Below are positions 8,605 through 16,958 of a stretch of 34,425 nt of DNA, in pieces; the stretch's first letter is position 1; the number at the start of each line of letters is the position of its first letter. Where the stretch lies: positions 1 through 34,425 of the forward strand of contig JADKEV010000010.1 of the NCBI GenBank assembly GCA_016717855.1, written 5' to 3'. The notes under the pieces were generated by a model that saw only the letters and a program-made list of their open reading frames with translations, did not search any database and was not told the DNA's origin. The DNA is from Betaproteobacteria bacterium. Lineage in GTDB: Bacteria > Pseudomonadota > Gammaproteobacteria > Burkholderiales > Casimicrobiaceae. A program made the translations under genes and the position numbers.

Positions 8605-10138
8605 GGAAGCTCCCGCCCGCGGCAAGCTTGCGGCGCAGCAGCGGCGAGACGCGGTACCGGTCTTCGCCGTAGTGCGCGCAGAGGTTGTCGAGGACGCCGA
8701 CCACGGTGTCGATGCCGATCGCGTCGGCCCAGGCCAGCGGCCCGCGCGGATAGTTGACGCCCTTCTGCATCCCGGTGTCGCAGTCGGCGGCGCTGCACAC
8801 GCCCTGGTGCACCGCGTCCGCGGCCTCGTTGGCCAGCATCGCGACGGTGCGCATCACGGCGAGCGCCGGCGCATCGTCGAGGCGCGAGACGGCGAGACCG
8901 CCGGCCTGCAGCAGGCCCACCGCATTGTCGAAACCCGCGGCGAAGCACTGGTCCGCGCGTGCCACCGCGCACCGCGTGGCCTTGGCATAGTCGAACGCCA
9001 GGTCGAGCTTGACCAGGTTGGCGAAATTGGACTGGGCGGCGTGCGCGGTCGCGGTGCGGCCGTCGGTCAGGAGTACGACGCAGTCGCCGACTTGCAGGTA
9101 GCCGGCGCCGATCCCGGTTTCAGCCGGCAGGGTTTCGATGGCGACGCCGGCGGCGCGCAGGCGCTCCACCAGCGGCCCGAGCAGCCGCAGCGCGCCGCGC
9201 GCGATCACCTTGCCGCTGAACGCGCGGGCCGGCTCGGCGGCGGGGGCGGGGGGCGCCGCGCTGCGGTTGCTGTCGCCGTAGGCGAAGAAGCCGCGTCCCG
9301 ATTTCCTGCCCAGGTAGCCGGCCGCGACCATTTCCTGCTGGATCAGCGACGGCTTGAAGCGCGGGTCCTGGAAGTACGCGTTGTAGACCGAATTGCTCAC
9401 CGCGTAGTTGACGTCGAGGCCGATCAGGTCCATCAGCTCGAACGGCCCCATCCGGAAGCCGCCCGCCTCGCGCATCACCGCGTCGATCGTCGCCGGGTCG
9501 GCAGCGCGTTCGTGCAGCAGCCGCAGGCCTTCGCCGTAGTACGGCCGCGCCACCCGGTTGACGATGAAGCCCGGCGTCGATTGCGCGACGACCGGCGACT
9601 TGCCCCACGCGCGGGCCGTGTCCCTGATCGCCGCCGTGACCTCGGCCGCAGTGGCCAGGCCGGTCACGACCTCGACCAGCGCCATCAGCGGCGCGGGGTT
9701 GAAGAAGTGCATCCCGACGAAGCGGGGCGGTGCCTGCATGCCGGCGGCGATGGCGGTGATCGACAACGACGAGGTGTTGGTGGCCAGGATGCAATCGGGA
9801 GCGACGATGCCTTCGAGTTCGCCGAACAGCGACCGCTTGCTGTCGAGCCGTTCGACGATGGCCTCGATCACCAGGCCGCAACCGGCCATGTCGGACAAGC
9901 TGCCGGCGGGGCGCACGCGGGCCGGAATCGCCGCTGCGTCGGCGGCGGAGAGCTTGCCCTTTTCCGCCAGCCGGAGCAGCGCGCGCGTCATCCCGCCGAT
10001 CGCCTTGTCGGCCGCGCCTGGCTGCATGTCGAAAATGCGGACAGCGTGTCCGGCCTGGGCGGCGACCTGCGCGATGCCGGCCCCCATGGCGCCGGCGCCG
10101 ACGACGCCGATCGTGACTGTGGAAGAGAGGGCTGGCAT
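8597..10138 (-). CDS. paaH: 3-hydroxyadipyl-CoA dehydrogenase
   Basis: A 513-residue NAD-dependent 3-hydroxyacyl-CoA dehydrogenase that oxidises 3-hydroxyadipyl-CoA to 3-oxoadipyl-CoA in the lower phenylacetate pathway. The Rossmann motif GAGAMG is at residues 14-19, the catalytic His144 is in GMHFFNPAPLMALVEVV, and STPGFIVNRVARPYYGEGLR leads into the first C-terminal domain. A second dehydrogenase C-terminal domain follows (about 320-513), which gives the roughly 500-residue length typical of PaaH rather than the 280 residues of simple paralogues. It lies 111 bp after paaG and overlaps paaI. No motif is missing. Confidence 0.94.
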   Translation of the reverse strand: MPALSSTVTIGVVGAGAMGAGIAQVAAQAGHAVRIFDMQPGAADKAIGGMTRALLRLAEKGKLSAADAAAIPARVRPAGSLSDMAGCGLVIEAIVERLDSKRSLFGELEGIVAPDCILATNTSSLSITAIAAGMQAPPRFVGMHFFNPAPLMALVEVVTGLATAAEVTAAIRDTARAWGKSPVVAQSTPGFIVNRVARPYYGEGLRLLHERAADPATIDAVMREAGGFRMGPFELMDLIGLDVNYAVSNSVYNAYFQDPRFKPSLIQQEMVAAGYLGRKSGRGFFAYGDSNRSAAPPAPAAEPARAFSGKVIARGALRLLGPLVERLRAAGVAIETLPAETGIGAGYLQVGDCVVLLTDGRTATAHAAQSNFANLVKLDLAFDYAKATRCAVARADQCFAAGFDNAVGLLQAGGLAVSRLDDAPALAVMRTVAMLANEAADAVHQGVCSAADCDTGMQKGVNYPRGPLAWADAIGIDTVVGVLDNLCAHYGEDRYRVSPLLRRKLAAGGSFHG

Positions 10139-10249
10139 CGGGCGGAGCTTTCGGTTCGGGTCAGTGAAATTTTCGCACAGGCGGGGAGGTCCGCTCCAGC
10201 ATGATTGCGCGCGCAGCGGACCGGCGGCGCTTCCGCTTTGGCCGCGTCG

Positions 10250-11041
10250 CTACCGGCCCCAGAATTTCGGCGCCCGCTTGTCCATGAACGCGGCGACGCC
10301 TTCGCGATAGTCGTTGCTGCGTCCGAGTTCGCGCTGGATGTCGCGCTCCAGCCGGAGCTGGCTCTCGAGGTCGTTGTGCGCGCTCGCATGCAGCGCCTGC
10401 CGGGTCATGACCAGCCCGGTGGTCGGCGCGGCGGCGAAGTGCCGCGCCAGTTGTTCGACGGCGCCGGCGAATTCGGCATCGGGGACGCAGCGCCAGATCA
10501 TTCCCCATTCCGCCGCCTGCTTCGCGGGGAGCTTGTCGCCCAGCAGCGCCAGGCCCATCGCGCGCGCGTCGCCGACCAGGCGCGGCAGCCAGTACGTGCC
10601 GCCCGAGTCGGGTATCAGCCCGATCCTGCAAAAGGCCTGGATGAAGCTCGCGGACTCCGTGGCGATGACCAGGTCGCAGGCCAGCGCGATGTTCGCGCCG
10701 GCGCCGGCGGCGACGCCATTGACCGCAGCGACGACGGGCACCGGCAGGCTGCGCAGCGCCAGCACCAGCGGCATGTAGTTGCGTTCGATCGAGGCGCCCA
10801 GGTCGGGCGCCGCGTCGTCGGCGGCGACGGCGCGGTCGGACAAGTCCTGTCCCGCGCAGAAACCGCGCCCGGCGCCCGTCAGCACGAGCACGCGGGCCAT
10901 GTCGTCCGCCGCCACCGCGGCCAGCGCATCGCGCAATTCCTCGTGCATCTCGTCATTGAAGCTATTCAGGCGGTCCGGGCGGTTGAGCGTGATGCGATGC
11001 ACGCCGTCGGCGGCATCGGCGAGGATCGAGGTGTACGACAT
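10250..11041 (-). CDS. paaG: 1,2-epoxyphenylacetyl-CoA isomerase (PaaG)
   Basis: A 263-residue crotonase-fold enzyme that converts the 1,2-epoxide of phenylacetyl-CoA to the seven-membered oxepin-CoA. It has the oxyanion-hole motifs GAGRGFCAGQDLSD and NGVAAGAGANIALACDL and the PaaG-type segment CRIGLIPDSGGTYWLPRLVG with the acidic residue expected for isomerisation. The ATG at 11041 has AAGGAA upstream; the longer frame from 11161 crosses the promoter/operator region and was rejected. It is the first gene of the minus-strand paa arm, facing paaA across a shared regulatory region. Confidence 0.93.
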   Translation of the reverse strand: MSYTSILADAADGVHRITLNRPDRLNSFNDEMHEELRDALAAVAADDMARVLVLTGAGRGFCAGQDLSDRAVAADDAAPDLGASIERNYMPLVLALRSLPVPVVAAVNGVAAGAGANIALACDLVIATESASFIQAFCRIGLIPDSGGTYWLPRLVGDARAMGLALLGDKLPAKQAAEWGMIWRCVPDAEFAGAVEQLARHFAAAPTTGLVMTRQALHASAHNDLESQLRLERDIQRELGRSNDYREGVAAFMDKRAPKFWGR

Positions 11042-11099
11042 GGGGCGTTCCTTTGCGAGGGATTTCCGTCGTCGTGGCGGAGGCCGCGGGAGGAGGTCG

Positions 11100-11128
11100 A
11101 AGCTAGCACCGACTGACCGGTCGGTCAA
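11100..11128 (-). promoter_or_regulatory. paaG promoter overlapped by a PaaR-type operator
   Basis: On the minus strand, TTGACC is followed by a 17-bp spacer and TAGCTT, a sigma-70-like promoter. A 16-bp imperfect palindrome (11111-11126, GACTGACCGGTCGGTC on plus) covers most of the -35 and spacer. It is the exact reverse complement of the operator at 11218-11233. Binding here would block RNA polymerase. The assignment to PaaR rests on the nearby TetR gene and the symmetry. Confidence 0.72.
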
Positions 11129-11162
11129 GAGTAAGGCGGGGCGCTCGGTGCCCCGGATCACA

Positions 11163-11192
11163 GAGGGTGTCGCTGCGCTCGACCCATCCTAC
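11163..11192 (-). repeat. Diverged copy of the dispersed 31-bp repeat in the paaG-paaA intergenic region
   Basis: Inverted orientation relative to the copies at 6688. It retains GTCGCTGCGCTCGACCCATC and the terminal CTAC. It sits between the two operator modules without touching either. Confidence 0.75.
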
Positions 11193-11215
11193 GACGTCCG
11201 GGCGGCGGCTCCAGT

Positions 11216-11244
11216 TTGACCGACCGGTCAGTCAATGCTAGAGT
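11216..11244 (+). promoter_or_regulatory. paaA promoter overlapped by a PaaR-type operator
   Basis: TTGACC (11216-11221), a 17-bp spacer and TAGAGT (11239-11244) form a good sigma-70-like promoter about 60 bp upstream of paaA. The palindrome GACCGACCGGTCAGTC (11218-11233) lies inside it. The 18-bp string TTGACCGACCGGTCAGTC is shared with the paaG promoter on the other strand. A TetR dimer here should repress the whole paaABCDE-paaR run, including its own gene. Confidence 0.75.
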
Positions 11245-11303
11245 CGCCGTTCATTCCTCCGCGCGCCGGCGATACGCGCGCGGCGCAGCAAAGGAGTCTG
11301 CCC

Positions 11304-12168
11304 ATGTACACCCAAGCGCTCGATCTGCCCGGCCAGATGCCGCACTTGTCCGAGGCGAAAGTCCCGGCCTCGGCCGCGGAGGACGCCCTGCAGGCGGACT
11401 TCGACGCCCGGATCGACGCTGACCGCAAGATCGAGCCCAAGGACTGGATGCCGGCTGCTTACCGGAAGACACTGATCCGGCAGATCTCGCAGCACGCGCA
11501 TTCGGAAGTGGTCGGCATGCTGCCCGAGGGCAACTGGATCACGCGGGCTCCAACCCTGAAGCGCAAGGCGATCCTGCTGGCCAAGGTACAGGACGAGGGG
11601 GGGCATGGGCTGTATCTCTATTCGGCGGCAGAAACGCTGGGCGTGACGCGCGAGGAGCTGGTCGCGGCGCTGCTTTCGGGCAAGGCCAAGTACTCGAGCA
11701 TCTTCAACTACCCGACACTCAGTTGGGCCGACATGGGCGTGATCGGCTGGCTGGTCGACGGCGCCGCGATCATGAACCAGATTCCGCTGTGCCGCTGCTC
11801 GTACGGGCCGTACGCCCGGGCGATGATCCGCATCTGCAAGGAGGAGTCGTTCCACCAGCGGCAGGGCTATGACGCGCTGCTGGCGATGATGGGCGGAACG
11901 CCGGAGCAGAAGGCGATGGTGCAGGATGCGGTGAATCGCTGGTGGTGGCCGGTGCTGATGATGTTCGGGCCCTCGGACAGCGACTCTGTCAACAGCGCGC
12001 AGACCATGCGCTGGGGGAATCAAGCGCATATCGAACGATGACCTGCGGCAGAAATTCGTCGATGCGACGGTGCCGCAGGCGAAGCTGCTGGGCGTCGAGC
12101 TTCCCGATCCGCTGATGAAATGGCGCGCCGGGACGACCGGGCGAATTCTGGAGCGTGGTCAATGGTGA
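11304..12168 (+). CDS. paaA: Ring 1,2-phenylacetyl-CoA epoxidase catalytic subunit, frame broken near the 3' end
   Basis: PaaA is the diiron oxygenase subunit of the phenylacetyl-CoA epoxidase. The two E-x-x-H metal motifs are present (VQDEGGHG and CKEESFHQRQG), as are PEGNWITRAPTLKRK and NRWWWPVLMMFGPSD. The ATG at 11304 has AAGGAG upstream. The frame is normal through TMRWG. An extra G in the run 12013-12017 then diverts it to a stop at 12039-12041, while IKRISNDDLRQKFVDATVPQ continues one frame over to a stop at 12166-12168. A third frame shows GEFWSVVNGD from 12140, so a second indel lies at about 12120-12140. The true C-terminus cannot be placed. The catalytic core is complete. Indels in the assembly are likelier than a real loss, since every other paa gene is intact. 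Confidence 0.85.
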
Positions 12169-12335
12169 CGACCGTGATCGCGAACGACCGATCGGCGTGG
12201 GGTCCACGAGCAGGGCGTGTCGAGGGGCGTGGCGCATGGCGAACGGGCGCGGGCAACCTTCCGGGAGAGCAGGGCCGGGCGTGCGGGCCAGCCGAGCAGG
12301 CGCTGGTTGCGCGAGGTTCCCCAATGGCGCAGGCG

Positions 12336-12393
12336 CATCCTCACCCCGCCCCCGGGCGCGCGCCCCCCCGCCCCTCTCCCCGAGGGAGAGGGG
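12336..12393. repeat. GC-rich intergenic repeat with perfect hairpin inside the paa operon
   Basis: A C-rich stretch ends in a perfect 10-bp stem, CCCCTCTCCC / GGGAGAGGGG, with a 3-bp loop (12371-12393). This resembles the CCTCACCCC...CTCTCCC...GGGAGAGGGG intergenic repeats common in beta- and gammaproteobacteria. It sits directly upstream of paaB, between two co-transcribed genes, and may form an mRNA hairpin. There is no T-tract. Confidence 0.7.
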
Positions 12394-12413
12394 AGATTCC
12401 TGGAGCTGCGCTC

Positions 12414-12701
12414 ATGACTACGCCTGAATGGCCGCTGTTCGAGGTTTTCATCCGCAGCAAGCAAGGCCTTGATCACAAGCACTGCGGCAGCCTGCATGCT
12501 GCCGACGCGGCGATGGCGCTGCGGATGGCGCGCGACGTGTACACCCGGCGGCAGGAGGGCGTGTCGATCTGGGTCGTGCCGTCGATCGCGATCACCGCGT
12601 CCGACCCCGACAGCAAGGACGAGATGTTCGACCCGGCGGCCGACAAAATTTACCGCCACCCGACTTTTTACAGGCTTCCCGACGAAGTCGATCACATGTA
12701 G
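12414..12701 (+). CDS. paaB: Phenylacetyl-CoA epoxidase subunit PaaB
   Basis: A 95-residue small subunit starting MTTPEWPLFEVFIRSKQGLD, with GLDHKHCGSLHAADAAMAL and an EGVSIWVVPSIAITASDP core, as in all PaaB. PaaB bridges the PaaA-PaaC catalytic heterodimers and is needed for activity. GGAG lies 8 bp upstream of the ATG; the open frame running in from 12120 belongs to paaA remnants and repeat sequence. It lies 88 bp before paaC. It is intact and unmistakable. Confidence 0.95.
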   Translation: MTTPEWPLFEVFIRSKQGLDHKHCGSLHAADAAMALRMARDVYTRRQEGVSIWVVPSIAITASDPDSKDEMFDPAADKIYRHPTFYRLPDEVDHM

Positions 12702-12789
12702 TCATCGCGGGCACTGCCGCGGCCTCCGGCCGTCATCATGCAGTGTCGATTCCCGCTCGCGACGCGCGACAACGAACACGGAACACACG

Positions 12790-13578
12790 ATGCACGGCTC
12801 CACCCAACATATCGAGTATCTGCTGCGCCTGGCGGACAATCCGCTGGTGCTGGGCCAGCGCCTGGCCGAATGGTGCGGGCACGGGCCGGCGCTGGAAGAG
12901 GACCTGGCGCTGACCAACATCGCGCTGGACCTGATCGGGCAGGCGCGGCTGGTGCTCTCCCATGCCGGCCGGCTCGAGGGCAGGGGGCGCGACGAGGACG
13001 CCTTCGCGTTCCGTCGCGACGCCGGCGAGTTCCGCAATTGCACGATGCTCGAGCTGCCCAATGCGGGCGCCAACGCCGGCGGCGCCGCCGACGCCGACTA
13101 CGCGGTGACGATCGTGCGCAATTTCCTGTTTTCGAGCTTCCAGGCGCTGCAATGGGAAGCGCTGGCCGCATCCGCCGACGGCGAACTCGCGGCGATCGCG
13201 GTGAAGTCGTTGAAGGAGACGCGCTATCACGTGCATCACGCCGCGGAATGGACGATACGCCTGGGTGACGGCACCGACTTGTCCCACGCGCGCGTGGAGC
13301 GCGCGCTGGCCGGGCTCTGGCCCTATGCCGCGGAGTTCTTTGCCGCGGACGCAGTCGATCGCGCGCTGGCCGATGCCCGGATCGGAGTCGAACCCGCGTC
13401 GCTGGAGGCGCCCTGGCGGGCGGGCGTCGCGGAAGTGCTGCACGAAGCCACGCTGGAAGTCCCCGTAGCGTCGAAGTTCCGCAGCACGGGCAAGTTCGGC
13501 GTCCACGGCGAGCATCTGGGCTACGTGCTGGCCGAAATGCAATTCCTGCAGCGTGCCTATCCGGGGGGGCAATGGTGA
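12790..13578 (+). CDS. paaC: Phenylacetyl-CoA epoxidase structural subunit PaaC
   Basis: A 262-residue, ferritin-like helical protein that pairs with PaaA as the non-catalytic partner of the epoxidase. It starts MHGSTQHIEYLLRLADNPLV and contains EDLALTNIALDLIGQARL and KETRYHVHHAAEWTIRLGDG, both typical of PaaC. The longer frame from 12469 runs through paaB and is not coding. Its stop overlaps the beginning of paaD by 7 bp, so the two are probably coupled. It is complete. Confidence 0.95.
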   Translation: MHGSTQHIEYLLRLADNPLVLGQRLAEWCGHGPALEEDLALTNIALDLIGQARLVLSHAGRLEGRGRDEDAFAFRRDAGEFRNCTMLELPNAGANAGGAADADYAVTIVRNFLFSSFQALQWEALAASADGELAAIAVKSLKETRYHVHHAAEWTIRLGDGTDLSHARVERALAGLWPYAAEFFAADAVDRALADARIGVEPASLEAPWRAGVAEVLHEATLEVPVASKFRSTGKFGVHGEHLGYVLAEMQFLQRAYPGGQW

Positions 13579-14129
13579 ACATGGTCACGCCTTTCTCGGC
13601 GCTGCCGGAGCCCCTGTTCCCGCTGGTGCCCGGTCCCGACGACGCGCGCACCGCGCAAGCCTGGTCGCTGCTCGACGGCGTCGCCGACCCGGAGATTCCC
13701 GTCGTGTCGGTGCGCGAGCTGGGCATCATCCGCGCCGTCCGGGTCGATGGCGCGCGGGTGGAGGTCGACGTGACGCCGACTTATTCGGGCTGTCCCGCCA
13801 CCGAAGTCATCGCCGCCGACATCCGTTCGGCGCTGGCCGCGGGCGGTTTCGCCGACGCGACCGTGCGCATGGTGCTCTCCCCGCCGTGGACGACCGACGC
13901 CATCACCGAAGCGGGCCGGGCGAAGCTGAAGGCGTACGGGATCGCGCCGCCAGGGCCGTTGTCCGCCGCCGCGCCGCGCCCGGTGCGCTTCGCGCAGCGC
14001 CAGGTCGCCTGCCCGCAATGCGGATCGATGGATACCGAGCGGCTCGCCGAATTCGGGTCGACCGCCTGCAAGGCGCTCTTTCGCTGCCGCGCGTGCCGCG
14101 AACCGTTCGATTACTTCAAGCCGCTCTGA
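13572..14129 (+). CDS. paaD: PaaD, Fe-S maturation factor of the phenylacetate epoxidase
   Basis: A 185-residue protein with an N-terminal DUF59/MIP18 domain (DPEIPVVSVRELGIIRAV, then YSGCPATEV with Cys74) and a C-terminal zinc ribbon (Cys147-x2-Cys150 and Cys172-x2-Cys175, plus Cys166 nearby). PaaD is needed for epoxidase function, probably in assembling or repairing its iron centres. The ATG at 13572 overlaps paaC; an in-frame ATG at 13581 is an alternative. 19 bp separate it from paaE. It is complete. Confidence 0.93.
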   Translation: MVNMVTPFSALPEPLFPLVPGPDDARTAQAWSLLDGVADPEIPVVSVRELGIIRAVRVDGARVEVDVTPTYSGCPATEVIAADIRSALAAGGFADATVRMVLSPPWTTDAITEAGRAKLKAYGIAPPGPLSAAAPRPVRFAQRQVACPQCGSMDTERLAEFGSTACKALFRCRACREPFDYFKPL

Positions 14130-14148
14130 GCGCATTCCCGGATCCCGC

Positions 14149-15237
14149 ATGACGCCGCACTTTCACCGCCTCGCCGTGTCCCGCGTGCAGCGCGAAACGC
14201 CCGACGCGATTTCGGTCGTGTTCGCGGTTCCGCCCGCGCTGCGCAACACCTACCGCTACACGCAGGGACAGCACCTGACGCTGCGCGCGCAGTTGAACGG
14301 CGGGGAAGTGCGCCGCTCGTACTCGATCTGTTCCGGCGTCGACGAGGGCCTGCTGCGCATCGCGATCAAGGAGGTCGAGGGCGGCGTGTTTTCCGGTTGG
14401 GCCAATGCCAATCTCGCGCCCGGAATGGAGCTCGACGTGATGGCGCCCGACGGCCGTTTCCACACGCCGCTCAGCGCCGAAAACCGCAAGCACTACGTTG
14501 CGTTCGCCGCGGGCAGCGGGATCACGCCGGTGCTCTCGCTGATCAAGACCACGCTGCGGCGCGAGCCGGACTCCCGCTTCACGCTGGTCTACGGCAACCG
14601 CACCGTCGCCTCGATCCTGTTCAGCGAGGAACTCGAGGACCTGAAGGACCGGTACATGGGGCGCTTCACGCTGCACCATGTGCTCTCGCGCGAGCCGCAG
14701 GACGTGCCTTTGTTCAGCGGCCGCATCGACGGCGAGAAGTGCCGCGCGCTGCTCGACACCCTGCTGCCGGCCGCGGACATCGACGAAGCGTTCATCTGCG
14801 GGCCGGGCGCGATGCTGGACGAAGTGCGCGACACGCTGTCTGCGGCCGGCGTCGAGTCCTCGCACATCCATGTCGAGCGCTTTGCCACGCCCGGCGAACG
14901 CGGTATCGTGAACCGCCCGGCGCCGCCGCCGGCCGCGGCGGATGACGCGCCAGCGGCGGAAGTCGTCGTGATATCCGACGGCGTGACGCGGACGTTGCGC
15001 GTGCCCTTTGCCGGCGCCAGCATCCTCGATGCCGCGCTCGGGGCCGGCGCCGACCTGCCGTTCGCGTGCAAGGGCGGCGTGTGCTGCACCTGCCGCGCGC
15101 GGATCCTCGAGGGCGAAGTGAAGATGGACAAGAACTACTCGCTGGAGCCGCACGAGCTCGCGCGCGGCTTCGTGCTCTCCTGCCAGTCGCACCCGGTCAG
15201 CGGCCGGGTGGTGATCAGCTACGACGAACGCCTGTGA
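14149..15237 (+). CDS. paaE: Phenylacetyl-CoA epoxidase reductase PaaE
   Basis: A 362-residue NAD(P)H-dependent reductase that delivers electrons to the PaaA diiron site. The FAD-binding RSYS is at residues 56-59, the nucleotide-binding AAGSGITPVLSLI lies at about 120-132, and GPGAMLDEVRD follows. The C-terminal plant-type 2Fe-2S domain has Cys307, Cys312, Cys315 and Cys345 (CKGGVCCTC and LSCQSHP). This reductase-then-ferredoxin order and the length are diagnostic. It ends 10 bp before paaR, in the same transcription unit. Confidence 0.96.
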   Translation: MTPHFHRLAVSRVQRETPDAISVVFAVPPALRNTYRYTQGQHLTLRAQLNGGEVRRSYSICSGVDEGLLRIAIKEVEGGVFSGWANANLAPGMELDVMAPDGRFHTPLSAENRKHYVAFAAGSGITPVLSLIKTTLRREPDSRFTLVYGNRTVASILFSEELEDLKDRYMGRFTLHHVLSREPQDVPLFSGRIDGEKCRALLDTLLPAADIDEAFICGPGAMLDEVRDTLSAAGVESSHIHVERFATPGERGIVNRPAPPPAAADDAPAAEVVVISDGVTRTLRVPFAGASILDAALGAGADLPFACKGGVCCTCRARILEGEVKMDKNYSLEPHELARGFVLSCQSHPVSGRVVISYDERL

Positions 15238-15247
15238 ACCACTACTG

Positions 15248-15958
15248 ATGGCAAGAGCGACTCAAACGGCACGGACCAGGCAGGCGAGCCGCGCCAACGC
15301 GCCGGCCGCCGCAGCCACCGCGCACGCCGGCGCCGCCGCGGCGCCACGGCCGCCGCAAGCCGAAGCCATCCTGGAGGCCGCGGCCCGGGCCTTCGCCGAA
15401 CGGGGATTCCCCGGCGCCTCGATGTCCGAGCTGGCGCGCGATTGCGGCGTGTCCAAGGCATTGCTCTACCACTATTACACGAACAAGGAGGAAATCCTGT
15501 TCGACATGACCGAGCGCTACATCGCGCGGCTGGTCGCATTGTGCGCGGAGATCGAGGTGCGACGGCTGCCGCCCCGCGAGCATCTTGCCGCGCTGATCCG
15601 GGCGTTCCTGGGCGAGTACCAGACGTCGCAGCACAAGCACATGGTGCTGACCCACGATTTCAAGTTCCTCGATGCGCCGCGGCGCGCGATCATTGTGGGC
15701 AGGCAGCGCGCGGTCATCGACACCTTCCGCCGCGCGATCTCGGCGGCGACGGATGGGAAGCTGTCGGTCGCGGCCGCGCTGCCGGCCGCGATGCTCGTCT
15801 TCGGGATGATCAACTGGACGTTCACCTGGCTCAAGCCTGCCGGGCCGATGTCCTATGCCGAGTTCGCCGAGTGGGTGATCCGGATGATCGAAGGCGGCAT
15901 CGGCAATCTCGCCGCGCCGCCCGCCAGGCTCGCCGCAAAACGTTCCGGCAGGAAGTAG
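15248..15958 (+). CDS. paaR: TetR-family regulator PaaR
   Basis: A 236-residue TetR-type repressor. An Ala-rich N-terminal tail (about 35 residues) precedes the helix-turn-helix domain (AFAERGFPGASMSELARDCG, then VSKALLYHYYTNKEEIL). The rest is a helical ligand-binding domain. In betaproteobacteria, TetR-type PaaR is known to repress paa genes and to release DNA on binding phenylacetyl-CoA. Here two matching palindromes at the paaG and paaA promoters are the likely targets. Being in the paaA operon, it should be autoregulated. The exact start is uncertain because of the low-complexity tail. Confidence 0.88.
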   Translation: MARATQTARTRQASRANAPAAAATAHAGAAAAPRPPQAEAILEAAARAFAERGFPGASMSELARDCGVSKALLYHYYTNKEEILFDMTERYIARLVALCAEIEVRRLPPREHLAALIRAFLGEYQTSQHKHMVLTHDFKFLDAPRRAIIVGRQRAVIDTFRRAISAATDGKLSVAAALPAAMLVFGMINWTFTWLKPAGPMSYAEFAEWVIRMIEGGIGNLAAPPARLAAKRSGRK

Positions 15959-16022
15959 GGGACCACGGTATTCGCCGTGCCGGCGAAAGCCGTGGTCTCC
16001 GATCATTCAGGGAGAAACGAGG

Positions 16023-16802
16023 ATGACCGACTACGAGACCCTCATCGTTGCAGCGCACGACAAGGTGGGGGTGATCACGCTCAACCGTCCAGCGCGGCTG
16101 AATGCGCTCAACGGCGAACTCGCGCAGGAACTCGAGCGGGCGCTGCTGGCTTTCGATGCCGACCCAGCGATCGGGGCGATCGTCATCACAGGCAACGACA
16201 AGGCTTTCGCCGCGGGTGCGGACATCGGCGCGATGGCCGAATGGGATTACCAGAAGGTCCATGGCGACAACTACATCACCAGGCATTGGGAAGCGCTGAA
16301 GGACGTGCGCAAGCCGGTGATCGCCGCGGTCGCCGGCTACGCGCTGGGCGGCGGCTGCGAGCTGGCGATGATGTGCGACATGATCTTCGCGGCGGACACC
16401 GCGAAGTTCGGCCAGCCCGAAGTGACGATAGGCACGATGCCGGGCATGGGCGGCACGCAGCGGCTGCCGCGCGCGGTGGGCAAGGCCAAGGCGATGGACT
16501 GGTGCCTGACCGGGCGGATGGTGGATGCGGCGGAAGCCGAGCGCGCCGGGCTGGTCTCGCGCGTGGTCGCGCCGGAGCGGTTGCTGCCCGAGGCGCTGGC
16601 GTGCGCGCAGAAGATCGCCGGCTTCTCGCTGCCCGTGATCCTGAAGATCAAGGAGTCGGTCAACCGCGCGTACGAATCGTCGCTGGCCGAAGGCCTGCTG
16701 TTCGAGCGCCGCGAGTTCCACTCGACGTTCGCGCTGGAAGATCAGAAGGAAGGGATGCGCGCGTTCGTCGCGAAGACCAAGCCCGTGTTCCGGAATCGAT
16801 AG
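16023..16802 (+). CDS. paaF: 2,3-dehydroadipyl-CoA hydratase (enoyl-CoA hydratase)
   Basis: A 259-residue crotonase with both catalytic glutamates in the usual places: GGGCELAMMCDMIFAAD and FGQPEVTIGTMPGMGGTQRL. It also has the oxyanion-hole motif KAFAAGADIGAM. It hydrates 2,3-dehydroadipyl-CoA to 3-hydroxyadipyl-CoA, the substrate of PaaH. Location just after paaR supports this over a general fatty-acid hydratase, though the sequence alone would fit either. GGAG precedes the ATG. It is the last gene of the plus-strand paa arm; paaJ and paaZ are not in the window. Confidence 0.85.
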   Translation: MTDYETLIVAAHDKVGVITLNRPARLNALNGELAQELERALLAFDADPAIGAIVITGNDKAFAAGADIGAMAEWDYQKVHGDNYITRHWEALKDVRKPVIAAVAGYALGGGCELAMMCDMIFAADTAKFGQPEVTIGTMPGMGGTQRLPRAVGKAKAMDWCLTGRMVDAAEAERAGLVSRVVAPERLLPEALACAQKIAGFSLPVILKIKESVNRAYESSLAEGLLFERREFHSTFALEDQKEGMRAFVAKTKPVFRNR

Positions 16803-16895
16803 CGGGAAAGCGTCGTCGCCCTTGCCGCAGTGTTGCAGCAGGCGAAGCCCGCCGCGGCCGCGAACAGGAGAATCGGGGAAAACTGATCGGGCTGC

Positions 16896-16924
16896 TTGCC
16901 CCGCTCTCCAATCTTGGGTACAAC
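16896..16924 (+). promoter_or_regulatory. Candidate sigma-70 promoter of mobB
   Basis: TTGCCC, a 17-bp spacer and TACAAC, ending 34 bp before the mobB ATG. The match is moderate. It lies in the 156-bp gap after paaF and would separate the molybdenum genes from the paa operon. Confidence 0.42.
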
Positions 16925-16958
16925 CGCAGCTTCGTCCTTTCGCGGTTGAAGCCTTGCA

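Noticed and set aside
8603..10204. Long plus-strand open frame antisense to paaH
   Set aside because: Same reasoning: it mirrors a fully conserved dehydrogenase gene and shows no family motif.
16803..16895. Small extra coding region between paaF and mobB
   Set aside because: The only frames there are overhangs from neighbouring shadows with no start or ribosome-binding site; nothing else is visible apart from the candidate mobB promoter.
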